39,365 bases of DNA from contig JAEZZO010000062.1 of NCBI GenBank assembly GCA_023418475.1, positions 1 through 39,365 on the forward strand, written 5' to 3'. Numbering within the stretch: the first letter of the stretch is position 1; each line of letters opens with the position of its first letter. This DNA comes from Bacillota bacterium (GTDB lineage: Bacteria > Bacillota > Clostridia > Lachnospirales > Lachnospiraceae). The position numbers and the translations under genes are program-made. This document shows positions 15,312 through 23,112 of this stretch, in pieces. A model generated the notes under the pieces. It made no database searches, was not told the origin of the DNA, and worked only from the letters and a program-made list of their open reading frames with translations.

Positions 15312-15863
15312 ATGAGCTTTGCAGATAATCTACAATTAATAAGAAAAGAGAAACAGCTTTCACAAGAGGAATTAGCAGAAAAAATTGGAGTAAGCCGCCA
15401 AGCAATATCGAAATGGGAACAGGGAAGCGGTTATCCGGAAACGGAGAAATTACTTATCCTATCTCATGAACTAAATGTTTCACTGGATTACTTAATGTTA
15501 GGTGAAACGGGAAATGATATGGCTGAAAAATCCATATCCCAGAATGTAATTGTACCCACCGGGAAAATTACCATTAAGTCATTTGATGGGAAATCAATTG
15601 TAAACTGTTATAAGGTCTTAGCATCAAAAGTAATGTTCAAAGCAAAAGCAGACGAACCGCAGTACTGGCTGATTGGTGTAAACAACGGAGCATTTTGGGG
15701 AGAAAAATCAATAGTACTGGGTTGGTATGAAAACGAAGAAAAAATAAAAATAGAAATGGATGATATTGCAGAGGCAATAAAGATGGGAATACCTTCCTAT
15801 CAGCTACAGTATGCAGCGAAAGTAAAAAATAAATTATTAAGGATTAAGCTTGATGAGGACTAA
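15312..15863 (+). CDS. XRE-family transcriptional regulator
   Basis: I start at ATG 15312 (AGAGG upstream), giving 183 residues; the 10-codon longer reading from 15282 lacks a ribosome binding site. Residues 3-62 are a classic Cro/CI-type HTH (LQLIRKEKQLSQEELAEKIGVSRQAISKWEQGSGYPETEKL ... SLDYLM), the Firmicute type with ISKWE in the recognition helix. The C-terminal ~110 residues are a soluble beta-rich domain (GKITIKSFDGKSIVNCYKVLAS ... EPQYWLIGVN) that occurs with this HTH in clostridia and may be a ligand or partner domain. It has a monocistronic setting, with a repeat-rich leader suggesting autoregulation. Confidence 0.87.
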   Translation: MSFADNLQLIRKEKQLSQEELAEKIGVSRQAISKWEQGSGYPETEKLLILSHELNVSLDYLMLGETGNDMAEKSISQNVIVPTGKITIKSFDGKSIVNCYKVLASKVMFKAKADEPQYWLIGVNNGAFWGEKSIVLGWYENEEKIKIEMDDIAEAIKMGIPSYQLQYAAKVKNKLLRIKLDED

Positions 15864-15999
15864 ATAAGAAGCTTTGGTAATAGTAAGTTTATACTAGGTA
15901 AAATAAGGCGCAGCCAGTATCAGTGGCTAAGGCTTATACTATGTGAGCAGAGGTAATGTCAAATAGTTCGAATCTGGTTGGCGTTATCTCTCTTAGAAG

Positions 16000-16040
16000 T
16001 GCTTCAACTCCTTCTATATCAAGGGATTGAAGCATTTTTT
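16000..16040 (+). terminator. terminator after the XRE region
   Basis: TGCTTCAA (16000-16007) pairs with TTGAAGCA (16026-16033), extended inward by CCTT/AAGG, and six T follow. Nothing else in 15864-15999 is recognisable. Confidence 0.85.
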
Positions 16041-16080
16041 GGGTTGCTCCATAAAATCATCCCCATTTCCTCATAATATC

Positions 16081-16140
16081 TTAGTCTCCTACTCGACATA
16101 CCAAAGGTGTCACAACTTCATTTGTTCCAATTAAATCCAT
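16081..16140 (-). pseudogene. short minus-strand ORF, likely truncated gene start
   Basis: ATG at 16140-16138 with a GGTGG-type ribosome binding site (16145-16154) reads 19 codons, MDLIGTNEVVTPLVCRVGD, to TAA at 16081. The opening IGTNEVVTP is like the start of RimJ/RimL-type acetyltransferases (compare MLHIGTIDIETKRVILRKF of the neighbouring gene), after which homology breaks off. It has its own MerR-like promoter (16162-16192). It is probably the 5' stump of a lost gene. Confidence 0.4.
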
Positions 16141-16161
16141 AAACATCACCACCTATCCATT

Positions 16162-16192
16162 AATATACAAGTTGACGCAGGGTCAATGTCAA
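16162..16192 (-). promoter_or_regulatory. MerR-type promoter with 19-bp spacer (minus strand)
   Basis: On the minus strand the -35 is TTGACA (16192-16187) and the -10 is TATATT (16167-16162), 19 bp apart. The spacer holds the perfect dyad TTGAC-CCTGC-GTCAA. This is the MerR activator geometry, the same as at 5375-5405. The downstream gene is truncated, so the promoter is orphaned. Confidence 0.65.
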
Positions 16193-16448
16193 TAGTACAT
16201 TTATAAATATTAGATGCTAAAAAACATTGAATAACGGAATAAGAATATACTAAGCTCAAAGTATAGTAGTAACCCCTTATCATATTATACAAATAATATG
16301 ATAGATAGCAGGATAGGATATATGAGAAAAGGCAAATAAATGTTTATACTGATAATTCATAGAGCAAGTTTTGATGTATAACTACTATTGACTTATCTGC
16401 AAAAATAAGGGAAAATAAAGAAAATTACAATGGACGAGGTAATATTTA

Positions 16449-16979
16449 ATGCTTCATATTGGAACGATAGACATAGAAACGAAAAGAGTCATTTTACGTA
16501 AATTTAGACTTGATGATACAACGAATATGTTCAATAACTGGGCAAATAGTGATTTAGTAACCCGGTATTTATCCTGGAATCCATATACAGAAATGAAACA
16601 ATGTGAGGAATATATAAAAAAAGTTATTAATCAATACAACGAAAAATCGTTTTATAACTGGGCAATCGAGTTAAAAGAAATTGGTGAAGTGATAGGCTCG
16701 GTTAGTGTAAATATTCAAGAAAAATTATCATGTGCGCATATAAGCTTCTGCATTGGTCATAAATGGTGGAACCAAAGGATTATGCAAGAAATTGTTACTA
16801 ATTTAGTTCCAGTATTTTTGGAGGAAATTCAAGTAGAACGTCTGGAATCATGTTATGAGAGTGGAAATAATACTGCCGGTAAAGTATTATTACGCGCGGG
16901 ATTTCAGGCTGAAGCAATACAACGAAAATCATATTTAGGTAAAGAGGGTGCTTCTGATATGATTTGGTTTTCAATTTAA
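16449..16979 (+). CDS. GNAT acetyltransferase, RimJ/RimL type
   Basis: 176 residues from ATG 16449 with GAGGT upstream. N-terminal TKRVILRKFRLDDTTNMFNNWANSDLVTRYLSW is the standard RimJ/RimL opening. The acetyl-CoA-binding region lies around GEVIGSVSVNIQEKL...HISFCIGHKWWNQRIMQEIV, although the usual G-x-G/A tail of motif A is weak here (the family GxGxxT/A has become WWNQRIMQEI). The C-terminal GNNTAGKVLLRAGFQAEAIQRK is conserved. These enzymes acetylate N-terminal or small-molecule amines; substrate unknown. The next ORF overlaps it by 16 bp. Confidence 0.85.
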   Translation: MLHIGTIDIETKRVILRKFRLDDTTNMFNNWANSDLVTRYLSWNPYTEMKQCEEYIKKVINQYNEKSFYNWAIELKEIGEVIGSVSVNIQEKLSCAHISFCIGHKWWNQRIMQEIVTNLVPVFLEEIQVERLESCYESGNNTAGKVLLRAGFQAEAIQRKSYLGKEGASDMIWFSI

Positions 16980-17569
16980 AAGATAACTATTTTGCAAGAA
17001 AGAAATTAAATAATATTGATTTGGAACAATTATATATAACAAACTATAAGGAAACCGGAGGAGAACATTTCAAAAGTATTACACGTTTAGAAAAAGAAGA
17101 AGCTTTTATTTTAGCAAAAAAATTATCATCTAAAAGCGATTCAAAAAATGATAGATATGGACAATATTTTGAGAGATATTATGAAAAAAGAATAAAAACG
17201 GAGGATGTTTTATACCAACAGTTTATGAAAAATGGTGGCAGACCACATACACAATATCCTATTTATTTCGTATTATGTGATAATCAAGGAATGGCTGATT
17301 TTTACGGAAACGGTGAAGCGGTACGAATTCCATTATCTCAAATCCCAAGTGAATACATCAGTTTTACACCGAGGGATAGTATGCATTTAATGGATATGGG
17401 TATATTAAATGGTAATGTTTGGAGCAAGGATTTATTATTTGATATACTGTCAAGTTCACAAAAAGGTATAGGTAATCAAATTATTGATATTCCAAGCATG
17501 TATGGAAAATCTGGTGGATATATCGAAGTACAGGTATGGAATGATTATTATATAAAAGAAATACTATAA
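16964..17569 (+). CDS. unknown soluble protein coupled to the acetyltransferase
   Basis: 201 residues from TTG 16964, overlapping the GNAT gene by 16 bp with AGAGGGTG 15 nt upstream; the start is uncertain. No signal or membrane segment. It has a charged helical N-terminal half (EKEEAFILAKKLSSKSDSKNDRYGQYFERYYEKRIK). The C-terminal half looks enzyme-like, with YPIYFVLCDNQ, then IPLSQIPSEYISFTPRDSMH and a GKSGGYIEVQVW end. I do not recognise the family. Tight overlap suggests a role linked to the acetyltransferase. Confidence 0.6.
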   Translation: MVFNLKDNYFARKKLNNIDLEQLYITNYKETGGEHFKSITRLEKEEAFILAKKLSSKSDSKNDRYGQYFERYYEKRIKTEDVLYQQFMKNGGRPHTQYPIYFVLCDNQGMADFYGNGEAVRIPLSQIPSEYISFTPRDSMHLMDMGILNGNVWSKDLLFDILSSSQKGIGNQIIDIPSMYGKSGGYIEVQVWNDYYIKEIL

Positions 17570-17673
17570 TACATACCGAGAATTACGCAGAAATAGGGAA
17601 TTTGTTTATCTATACTACATCAAAGAATAAGCCGAGAAAAAGTTGTTTATGAAGCTATAACAAGGAGTTAATT

Positions 17674-18513
17674 ATGTTCAAGAGAAAACAATTTATAGGA
17701 ATGCTAGTAATTCTGGCACTTTTCGCTGTTACCGCAAGTAGCACAAAGGTAAGTGCTTCTGCTCCAAAGCAGTTTAAAGAATTGGAAGTTGATAAGGAAT
17801 ACAGTGAGGATTTAGATTATGATGGAGAAAAGGAACAGATCGTCTGTAAGCAAACAGACATGAGAAACGATGAAAATAAGAAAAGACTAACGGTATCCAT
17901 TAATGATGAGATTGCATTTGAGAAGACTTTGAAATGCCAGTACTATACTATCGATCTGGCAGATATCGACGGAACTGATAATAATCAGGATCTTTTCATT
18001 ACGGCCAGAGATTACGGTGGCATTTGTTTGAAAACCTTTTATCTGCAGTATAGAGATTCCAAGCTGAAACTAATTCAAACATTAGATCGAAAGGATGGTC
18101 CCAAATACTTAAATCTGGCAATGTATTTCTGGGGGCAGGTTGCCGAGGATGCATCCTTTCAGCTGATTTCAATCAGGCCAATGGGAGATGCAATAGGTGA
18201 TTATGCATGCTTTATTCCTTATAGATTAATCAATGGTAAGGTGGTTGTGGTAAAAACGAACACGTATAACCTGACGCCCGATTCCAAGAAATATGTATAT
18301 AAGGCAAAAAAGAAATTTGTAACTTACAAATCTGTTAATAAAGGTGCGGCAGCAGCATTTAGAGTGAATGCCGGTGATGAAGTAAGAGCGGATAAAGTAT
18401 ATGTATCCAAGAAAGGGAAAGCTTATATAAGAATTATCAATCATAATAATGTAAAAGGATGGATTGATGCTTCACAGGATGATTTATTTGTAAAAGGGCC
18501 GATTTGGGATTGA
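17674..18513 (+). CDS. secreted protein with Ca-loop-like repeats and SH3-like C-terminus
   Basis: 279 residues from ATG 17674 (AAGGAG upstream). Residues 1-29 are a signal peptide (LVILALFAVTASSTKVSA-SA). Two acidic loops, DLDYDGEKEQI (~47-57) and DLADIDGTDNNQDLF (~88-102), resemble FG-GAP/dockerin-like Ca2+ loops. The C-terminal ~70 residues end in RIINHNNVKGWIDAS, as in bacterial SH3 wall-binding domains. It is likely a wall-associated secreted protein; the function is unknown. The promoter of the following glycyl-tRNA synthetase leader overlaps its stop codon. Confidence 0.75.
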   Translation: MFKRKQFIGMLVILALFAVTASSTKVSASAPKQFKELEVDKEYSEDLDYDGEKEQIVCKQTDMRNDENKKRLTVSINDEIAFEKTLKCQYYTIDLADIDGTDNNQDLFITARDYGGICLKTFYLQYRDSKLKLIQTLDRKDGPKYLNLAMYFWGQVAEDASFQLISIRPMGDAIGDYACFIPYRLINGKVVVVKTNTYNLTPDSKKYVYKAKKKFVTYKSVNKGAAAAFRVNAGDEVRADKVYVSKKGKAYIRIINHNNVKGWIDASQDDLFVKGPIWD

Positions 18514-18538
18514 CAAAAGAAACCAAATAGATTATTGT
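18510..18538 (+). promoter_or_regulatory. promoter of the Gly T-box transcript
   Basis: TTGACA (18510-18515), 17-bp spacer, TATTGT (18533-18538). The -35 overlaps the stop codon of the preceding gene. The leader to the start codon is ~445 nt. Confidence 0.65.
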
Positions 18539-18599
18539 ATATAAAAATACAAGAAAGGCAATGAGAAGGAATAGTATATAGTAACGTTATTTCAGAGAG

Positions 18600-18845
18600 A
18601 AGAGGAAGGGTGAAAATCTTCATAACGAAACTATAGAAGGCACCTTTGAGCTGTTGATTGAAAGGATACTATCTTAGTAGATTATACCGGGCTTTCCCCC
18701 GTTATCAAGGAAGCAGCATAAAGAGTAATCTCGTGCTGACAGAGAGCAGGTTAAGAATAGTTTATATTCTTGCTGAATTTAGGTGGTACCACGGACATTC
18801 AATTTAAGTTCGCCCTAAGCATAAAGCTTAGAGCGGGCTTTTTTT
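18600..18845 (+). ncRNA. T-box leader (glycine)
   Basis: The T-box sequence AGGTGGTACCACGG is at 18781-18794, preceded by a stem III hairpin (AGCAGG...AAGAAT / ATTCTTGCT, ~18744-18773) and a stem I region with CCGTTATC and AAAGAGTA elements. The antiterminator bulge is TGGT (18784-18787). A GGC in ACCGGGCTTT (~18687-18696) is a possible Gly specifier. The terminator at 18811-18845 completes the switch. Uncharged tRNA-Gly should allow read-through into the synthetase. The 5' boundary is approximate. Confidence 0.88.
18811..18845 (+). terminator. T-box-controlled terminator
   Basis: CGCCCTAAGC (18811-18820) pairs with GCTTAGAGCGGGC (18826-18838, one bulged base), followed by seven T. It competes with the antiterminator formed by the T-box sequence. 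Confidence 0.9.
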
Positions 18846-18989
18846 AACCTTTTTTCAACAACCAGATAGCATGTATCAATTCAACCAGCTCAACAAATCA
18901 GTTCAACAAACCAGCGCAACCGGTGAAGCTGGATCACAGAAGCTTCAAAGTGTTTTATTAATCAAATTAAATCATAGGAGGTAGTTCAA

Positions 18990-20363
18990 ATGAGTAACGT
19001 AACAATGGATGAGATGATGGCTTATTGTAATCAATATGGATTTATATTTCAGGGGAGTGAAATATATGGGGGCCTGGCAAATACCTGGGATTATGGTCCT
19101 CTTGGCGCGAGACTGAAAAATAATATTAAGGATGCATGGCGTTATTATTTTATTCAGATGAGGGATAACAGCTTTGAATTAGACGCAGATATATTAATGA
19201 ATCCTATGACCTGGAAAGCCAGCGGACATCTTGACAGTTTCACAGACCCACTTTTGGACTGCAAGGAATGCAAAACCAGGCACCGGGCGGATAACCTAAT
19301 AAATAATTTTGATGCTTCCGCTAATGCGGATGCGATGTCTCAGGAAGAAATGTTAGAATTTATTCAAACAAATAAGGTTCCCTGCCCAAAATGCGGTAAA
19401 ACTAATTTTACGGATATCAGGCAATTCAATCTGATGTTTGCAACACAACGCGGCGTAACACAGGATGCTTCTAATACTATTTTTTTACGCCCGGAAAATG
19501 CACAAGGGGAATATGTAAATTTTAATAATGTGCTTCGAACGATGAGAACCAAGCTCCCATTTAGTATTGGACAAATTGGTAAAGCGTTCAGAAACGAAAT
19601 TACGCCCGGTAATTTTACGTTTCGTACAATTGAATTTGAGCAGATGGAATATCAGACCTTCTGTAAGAAGGGAGAGGATGATCCCCTATATGATTATTTT
19701 AAGCACTATGGAATTGAATTTTTTCAATTTCTTGGACTTAACAAGGAGCATTTACGCTTTCATGATCACGAAAAATTGGCCCATTACGCAAAAGCTGCGT
19801 GTGATATAGATTACCTGTTCCCATTTGGTTGGGGTGAAATTAACGGAACACATAATAGAACTGACTTTGACCTTAACAGGCATCAGGAATTTTCGAAGAA
19901 AAGCATGGAGTATTTTGATTCAACAACGAATCAAAAATATATTCCGTATGTTATTGAGTCTACGTATGGACTGGACCGTATCTTTTTAGCAATATTATTT
20001 GAGGCACTTACCATAGAAGAATTAGAGGGCGGAGAGACAAGACAGGTACTTAAAATAAAACCTTATCTTGCTCCGGTGAAAGCAAATATTTTACCGTTAA
20101 TTAAGAAAAGTCATTCGGAAAAAGCAATTGATATCTATAAAGAGTTGAGAAAATATTTTATGGTGTCGTATGATGATGCCGGAAATATTGGTAAGCGGTA
20201 CCGCAGAGGAGATGCAATCGGAATACCCTTTGCTATAACAATTGATAATAGTACACTCGAAAGTGAAACGGTAACAATACGGGAACGGGATACGATGAAG
20301 CAAATTGTAATTCAGATAGAAGATCTGAAAAGCTATTTGGAAGAAAAAATAAATCAATATTAA
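18990..20363 (+). CDS. glyQS: glycyl-tRNA synthetase, alpha2 (GlyQS) type
   Basis: 457 residues from ATG 18990 with AGGAGG at 18977-18982. It is a class II synthetase of the eukaryote/archaea-like homodimeric type. The N-terminus FQGSEIYGGLANTWDYGPLG is diagnostic. A zinc-binding insert has CKEC (91-94) and CPKCG (132-136). Motif 2 is FRNEITP (200-206), motif 3 GLDRIFLAIL (327-336), and the C-terminal anticodon-binding domain starts near 355 (VKANILPLIKKSHSEKAIDIYKELR). It charges tRNA-Gly. It is controlled by the T-box leader upstream, and a terminator follows at 20427. Confidence 0.96.
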   Translation: MSNVTMDEMMAYCNQYGFIFQGSEIYGGLANTWDYGPLGARLKNNIKDAWRYYFIQMRDNSFELDADILMNPMTWKASGHLDSFTDPLLDCKECKTRHRADNLINNFDASANADAMSQEEMLEFIQTNKVPCPKCGKTNFTDIRQFNLMFATQRGVTQDASNTIFLRPENAQGEYVNFNNVLRTMRTKLPFSIGQIGKAFRNEITPGNFTFRTIEFEQMEYQTFCKKGEDDPLYDYFKHYGIEFFQFLGLNKEHLRFHDHEKLAHYAKAACDIDYLFPFGWGEINGTHNRTDFDLNRHQEFSKKSMEYFDSTTNQKYIPYVIESTYGLDRIFLAILFEALTIEELEGGETRQVLKIKPYLAPVKANILPLIKKSHSEKAIDIYKELRKYFMVSYDDAGNIGKRYRRGDAIGIPFAITIDNSTLESETVTIRERDTMKQIVIQIEDLKSYLEEKINQY

Positions 20364-20426
20364 ACCATCCCATCGATGTATCTATGCAAACGGACAAATA
20401 ATACAAAATCTGTTCGCCTCATTAAT

Positions 20427-20472
20427 AATAAGAGACGCTGAACCTAGAAAAAGGGTCTGGCGTCTTATTTTT
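20427..20472 (+). terminator. terminator after glyQS
   Basis: AATAAGAGACGC (20427-20438) pairs with GCGTCTTATT (20460-20469) with a 2-nt bulge, followed by TTT. Confidence 0.75.
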
Positions 20473-20560
20473 ATGTGCATAGTAGCGAAAGGTGCTACGT
20501 GCTTTTCTACTACCTTTGGATCTAAAAGAGAATTATAAAAGAAGTTTATAAGAAAAATTA

Positions 20561-20663
20561 GGTAAAAGAAATATAAGTAAAAGAAATATAAGTAAAAGAA
20601 ATATAGGTAAAAGAAATAAAGGTAAATGAAATAAAGATAAAAAATATAGGTAAAAGAAATACA
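20561..20663. repeat. 15-bp AT-rich tandem repeat
   Basis: Seven units of about 15 bp, consensus (A/G)GTAAAAGAAATATA, at 20561, 20576, 20591, 20606, 20621, 20636 (13 bp) and 20649. Further decayed units follow to ~20690. On the minus strand this reads as long Phe/Tyr/Leu runs, which are an artefact. It lies between glyQS and the nucleoside locus; the rest of 20473-20806 holds nothing recognisable. Confidence 0.85.
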
Positions 20664-20806
20664 TATAAGAAACACATAAAGAAATATAGGAAAGCATTAG
20701 GTGCGAATTGCCTGTTATATATACTGTTAACAGCCATTGCATTGGGCATTTAATATAAATGAAACATAGTATCAAAACAAAAACACTACAAAATAAATAA
20801 TTGGTA

Positions 20807-20835
20807 TTGACAAATGATATAGAATAATGTATCTT
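20807..20835 (+). promoter_or_regulatory. promoter of the nucleoside-salvage operon
   Basis: TTGACA (20807-20812), 17-bp spacer, TATCTT (20830-20835), 52 bp before rbsK. The direct repeats at 20844-20869 lie at about +2 to +27, a typical place for repressor operators. Confidence 0.7.
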
Positions 20836-20843
20836 TTAAACAA

Positions 20844-20869
20844 GAAAACAATTTAGGAAAACAGTTTCG
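20844..20869. promoter_or_regulatory. 13-bp direct repeat, candidate operator
   Basis: GAAAACAATTTAG (20844-20856) and GAAAACAGTTTCG (20857-20869) match at 11 of 13 positions. Each half-site GAAAAC...(T)TT resembles LacI-family operator halves, and the second also reads GAAA-N4-TTTC. The fusion regulator at 30106 is the obvious candidate ligand-responsive repressor. Inference. Confidence 0.4.
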
Positions 20870-20886
20870 TTATAAGGAGAAAAAAA

Positions 20887-21837
20887 TTGAATAAAAGAAT
20901 TTTAATCGTAGGAAGTCTAAATATGGATTCGGTTATTGAAATGGAACAGATGCCGGTAATAGGTGAGACGGTACTAGGCTCATCACTTACCTATATACCG
21001 GGAGGAAAGGGTGCTAATCAGGCATGCGCTATAGCCAGGCTGGGAGGAGACGTTAAAATGCTTGGGTGTGTCGGCAAGGATGAGCTGGGAGAAATACAAA
21101 AACAAAAGCTTTGCGAATGCGGAGTAGATATATCCGGTATCAAATGCGGATCAAACAGTACCGGTATGGCAAGTATTTATGTGGATCGTCAGGGCAGTAA
21201 CAGTATCGTTGTAGTTCCTGGGGCGAATAAGGAATGTGACATTACATATCTGCAGGAATATGATGAAGCTTTTCAGGAATGTGAATATATTATTCTTCAG
21301 ATGGAAATACCCATTGAGACAGTACAGTATGCTGTAGACAGGGGCAGGGAGCTGGGGAAAACAATTATACTTAACCCGGCTCCGGCCCCGGGTATATTAC
21401 AGGAAGAGCTCCTTGCAAAGCTGGATTATATCACTCCAAATGAGGCAGAGCTTATGACCTTGTCTGGGATAAGCGGCAACTCGGTAGAGGATTTTATAAA
21501 AGGAAGCAATAGTCTGTTGGAAAAGGGAGTTAAAAATGTATTGGTAACGCTGGGAGAGAAAGGGGCACTTCTTGTGAATAAGGATGGAGCGAAGATCTTC
21601 CCTTCCAGAAAAGTCGTGTCAGTAGATACAACAGCAGCAGGTGACTGCTTTAACGGTGCACTTGCAGTAGCACTTTCAGAAGGGAAGGATAATGCCGGAG
21701 CTATTGTTTTTGCGAATGTGGCATCATCAATTGCAGTTACAAGGAACGGGGCACAAACCTCGCTTCCCGACAGAGAAGAGACAGACAGGGTTTTAATGGA
21801 ATGGGAGGGTTCACTTCCGAAGACTTTGTTTGAATAA
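20887..21837 (+). CDS. rbsK: ribokinase (PfkB family)
   Basis: 316 residues from TTG 20887, chosen because AAGGAG (20874-20879) is well placed and the N-terminus RILIVGSLNMDSV is the family start. Substrate motif GGKGANQA (39-46), PGAN (111-114), NPAPAPG (163-169), PNEAE (184-188) and the catalytic DTTAAGD (247-253, base D253) are present; the usual DTTGAGD has G250 changed to A. It phosphorylates D-ribose to ribose 5-phosphate, here ribose freed by the nucleoside hydrolases of the same locus. The stop overlaps an upstream reading of the next gene, whose true start is 46 bp later. Confidence 0.9.
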   Translation: MNKRILIVGSLNMDSVIEMEQMPVIGETVLGSSLTYIPGGKGANQACAIARLGGDVKMLGCVGKDELGEIQKQKLCECGVDISGIKCGSNSTGMASIYVDRQGSNSIVVVPGANKECDITYLQEYDEAFQECEYIILQMEIPIETVQYAVDRGRELGKTIILNPAPAPGILQEELLAKLDYITPNEAELMTLSGISGNSVEDFIKGSNSLLEKGVKNVLVTLGEKGALLVNKDGAKIFPSRKVVSVDTTAAGDCFNGALAVALSEGKDNAGAIVFANVASSIAVTRNGAQTSLPDREETDRVLMEWEGSLPKTLFE

Positions 21838-21883
21838 AGAGGAGTATCGCTATTATGAAGCAAAAGAAAGAGAGGAAAGGCAA

Positions 21884-23038
21884 ATGAAGAAACTGACAGC
21901 ATTATTACTAGTGGGTATCATGGTATTCGGACTTGCGGCATGTGGTTCGAAGGGTACACAAACAAAGACAAATGACAGTACTACTCAGGCACCGAAAGAA
22001 GAGGAAGCACAAAAGGAAGGTGACCAGGCGTCATCTGAGACAAAAAGCGGCAAAAAGGCAATTTTAATTATTAACGGAAATCTTGGAGATCTGGGATTCT
22101 TTGACTCAGCAAATGCGGGAATGCAAAGAGTTAAGAATGAACTGGGCCTTGAAATCCAAGTAATTGAGACGGGTGATGACGAGTCAAAATGGGAATCTGC
22201 TCTGGCAGATGCAGCGGAAGAGAAAACAGATTATGTAATTGCAGTATCCCCTTCCATGGTGGAACCGATGCAGAATATTGCACCTCTTTACCCGGAAAAG
22301 AAATTTTTACTTATGGATAATACGGTTGATTTTGATGCAGCAGACTGCAGTAATGTATATTGTGCAACTTTTAAGCAGAACGAAGGTTCCTTCTTAGCAG
22401 GCGCAGTAGCTGCAGTTCTGGCAAAGAAGTCAGGAAAGATTGGTTTTGTAGGCGGTATGGATATCCCTCCGATTAATGACTTTTTGGTAGGCTATATAGA
22501 GGGAGCACTTGCAGTAAATCCTGATACGAAGGTAATTGCAACCTACCCAGGCGATTATTACGATCCGGCCAAGGGTAAGGAGCATGGAATTGTATTGTGT
22601 AATCAGGGTGTAGAGGTATTATTTGCAGCAGCGGGACCTACAGGACTAGGAACAATCGAAGCAGCAGTGGAAGCAGACAAATATATTATCGGGGTTGACT
22701 CGGATCAGTCAGCAGCTTATGCAGCAAACGGCGATGATAAGACAGCTAGTCATATTGCTACCTCCATGATGAAAAATGTAGGGGATGCCATCTTCCGTGC
22801 TATTGACCTTGATTTACAGGGCAAGCTCACGATGGGAAAATCCGAGAGTCTTGGTATTGCAGAAGGCGGAGTTGGACTTGCTAAAAATGATGTATATAAC
22901 AAAGCATTAAATGATGAGGAAAAGAAAAAAATTGATGACATTCAGACGAAGGTAGTAAATGGAGAAATTAAGGTAAGTACCGCAATCGGTATGTCAACAG
23001 AGGAATTGGACAGCTTAAGAAAAAGTGTGGCACCATAA
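21884..23038 (+). CDS. BMP-family nucleoside-binding lipoprotein
   Basis: I start at ATG 21884 (AGGAAAGG upstream), giving 384 residues with the lipoprotein signal MKKLTALLLVGIMVFGLAAC (C20 lipidated). A Thr/Gln/Glu linker (~24-52) precedes a type I periplasmic-binding fold (KKAILIINGNLGDLGFFDSANAG ... GKIGFVGGMDIPPINDFLVGYIEGA). The BMP/PnrA/BmpA family binds purine and pyrimidine nucleosides, and this protein feeds the ABC importer encoded next. The motif GFVGGMD...F..GY..GA is family-typical. A hairpin follows before the ATPase gene. Confidence 0.92.
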   Translation: MKKLTALLLVGIMVFGLAACGSKGTQTKTNDSTTQAPKEEEAQKEGDQASSETKSGKKAILIINGNLGDLGFFDSANAGMQRVKNELGLEIQVIETGDDESKWESALADAAEEKTDYVIAVSPSMVEPMQNIAPLYPEKKFLLMDNTVDFDAADCSNVYCATFKQNEGSFLAGAVAAVLAKKSGKIGFVGGMDIPPINDFLVGYIEGALAVNPDTKVIATYPGDYYDPAKGKEHGIVLCNQGVEVLFAAAGPTGLGTIEAAVEADKYIIGVDSDQSAAYAANGDDKTASHIATSMMKNVGDAIFRAIDLDLQGKLTMGKSESLGIAEGGVGLAKNDVYNKALNDEEKKKIDDIQTKVVNGEIKVSTAIGMSTEELDSLRKSVAP

Positions 23039-23057
23039 CAAAAGACTTATAATAACT

Positions 23058-23089
23058 GAGGGTGTCCTCCTTACAGAAAGGACATCCTC
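23058..23089 (+). promoter_or_regulatory. intercistronic hairpin after the binding-protein gene
   Basis: GAGGGTGTCCT (23058-23068) pairs with AGGACATCCTC (23079-23089) with one G-U pair. No T-run follows, so it is more likely an mRNA-stabilising or processing element that raises binding-protein levels over the ATPase and permeases. Confidence 0.65.
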
Positions 23090-23112
23090 GTATTATTCAA
23101 AGGGTATAGGGT

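Noticed and set aside
15917..15990. tRNA-like sequence (AGTTCGAATCT T-loop look-alike followed by a terminator)
   Set aside because: No pairing acceptor stem and a poor T-stem and anticodon arm. At best a long-decayed tRNA; it cannot be supported.
20382..20775. Several minus-strand frames rich in Phe, Tyr and Leu
   Set aside because: They are translations of the 15-bp AT-rich tandem repeat, in overlapping frames and without ribosome binding sites.
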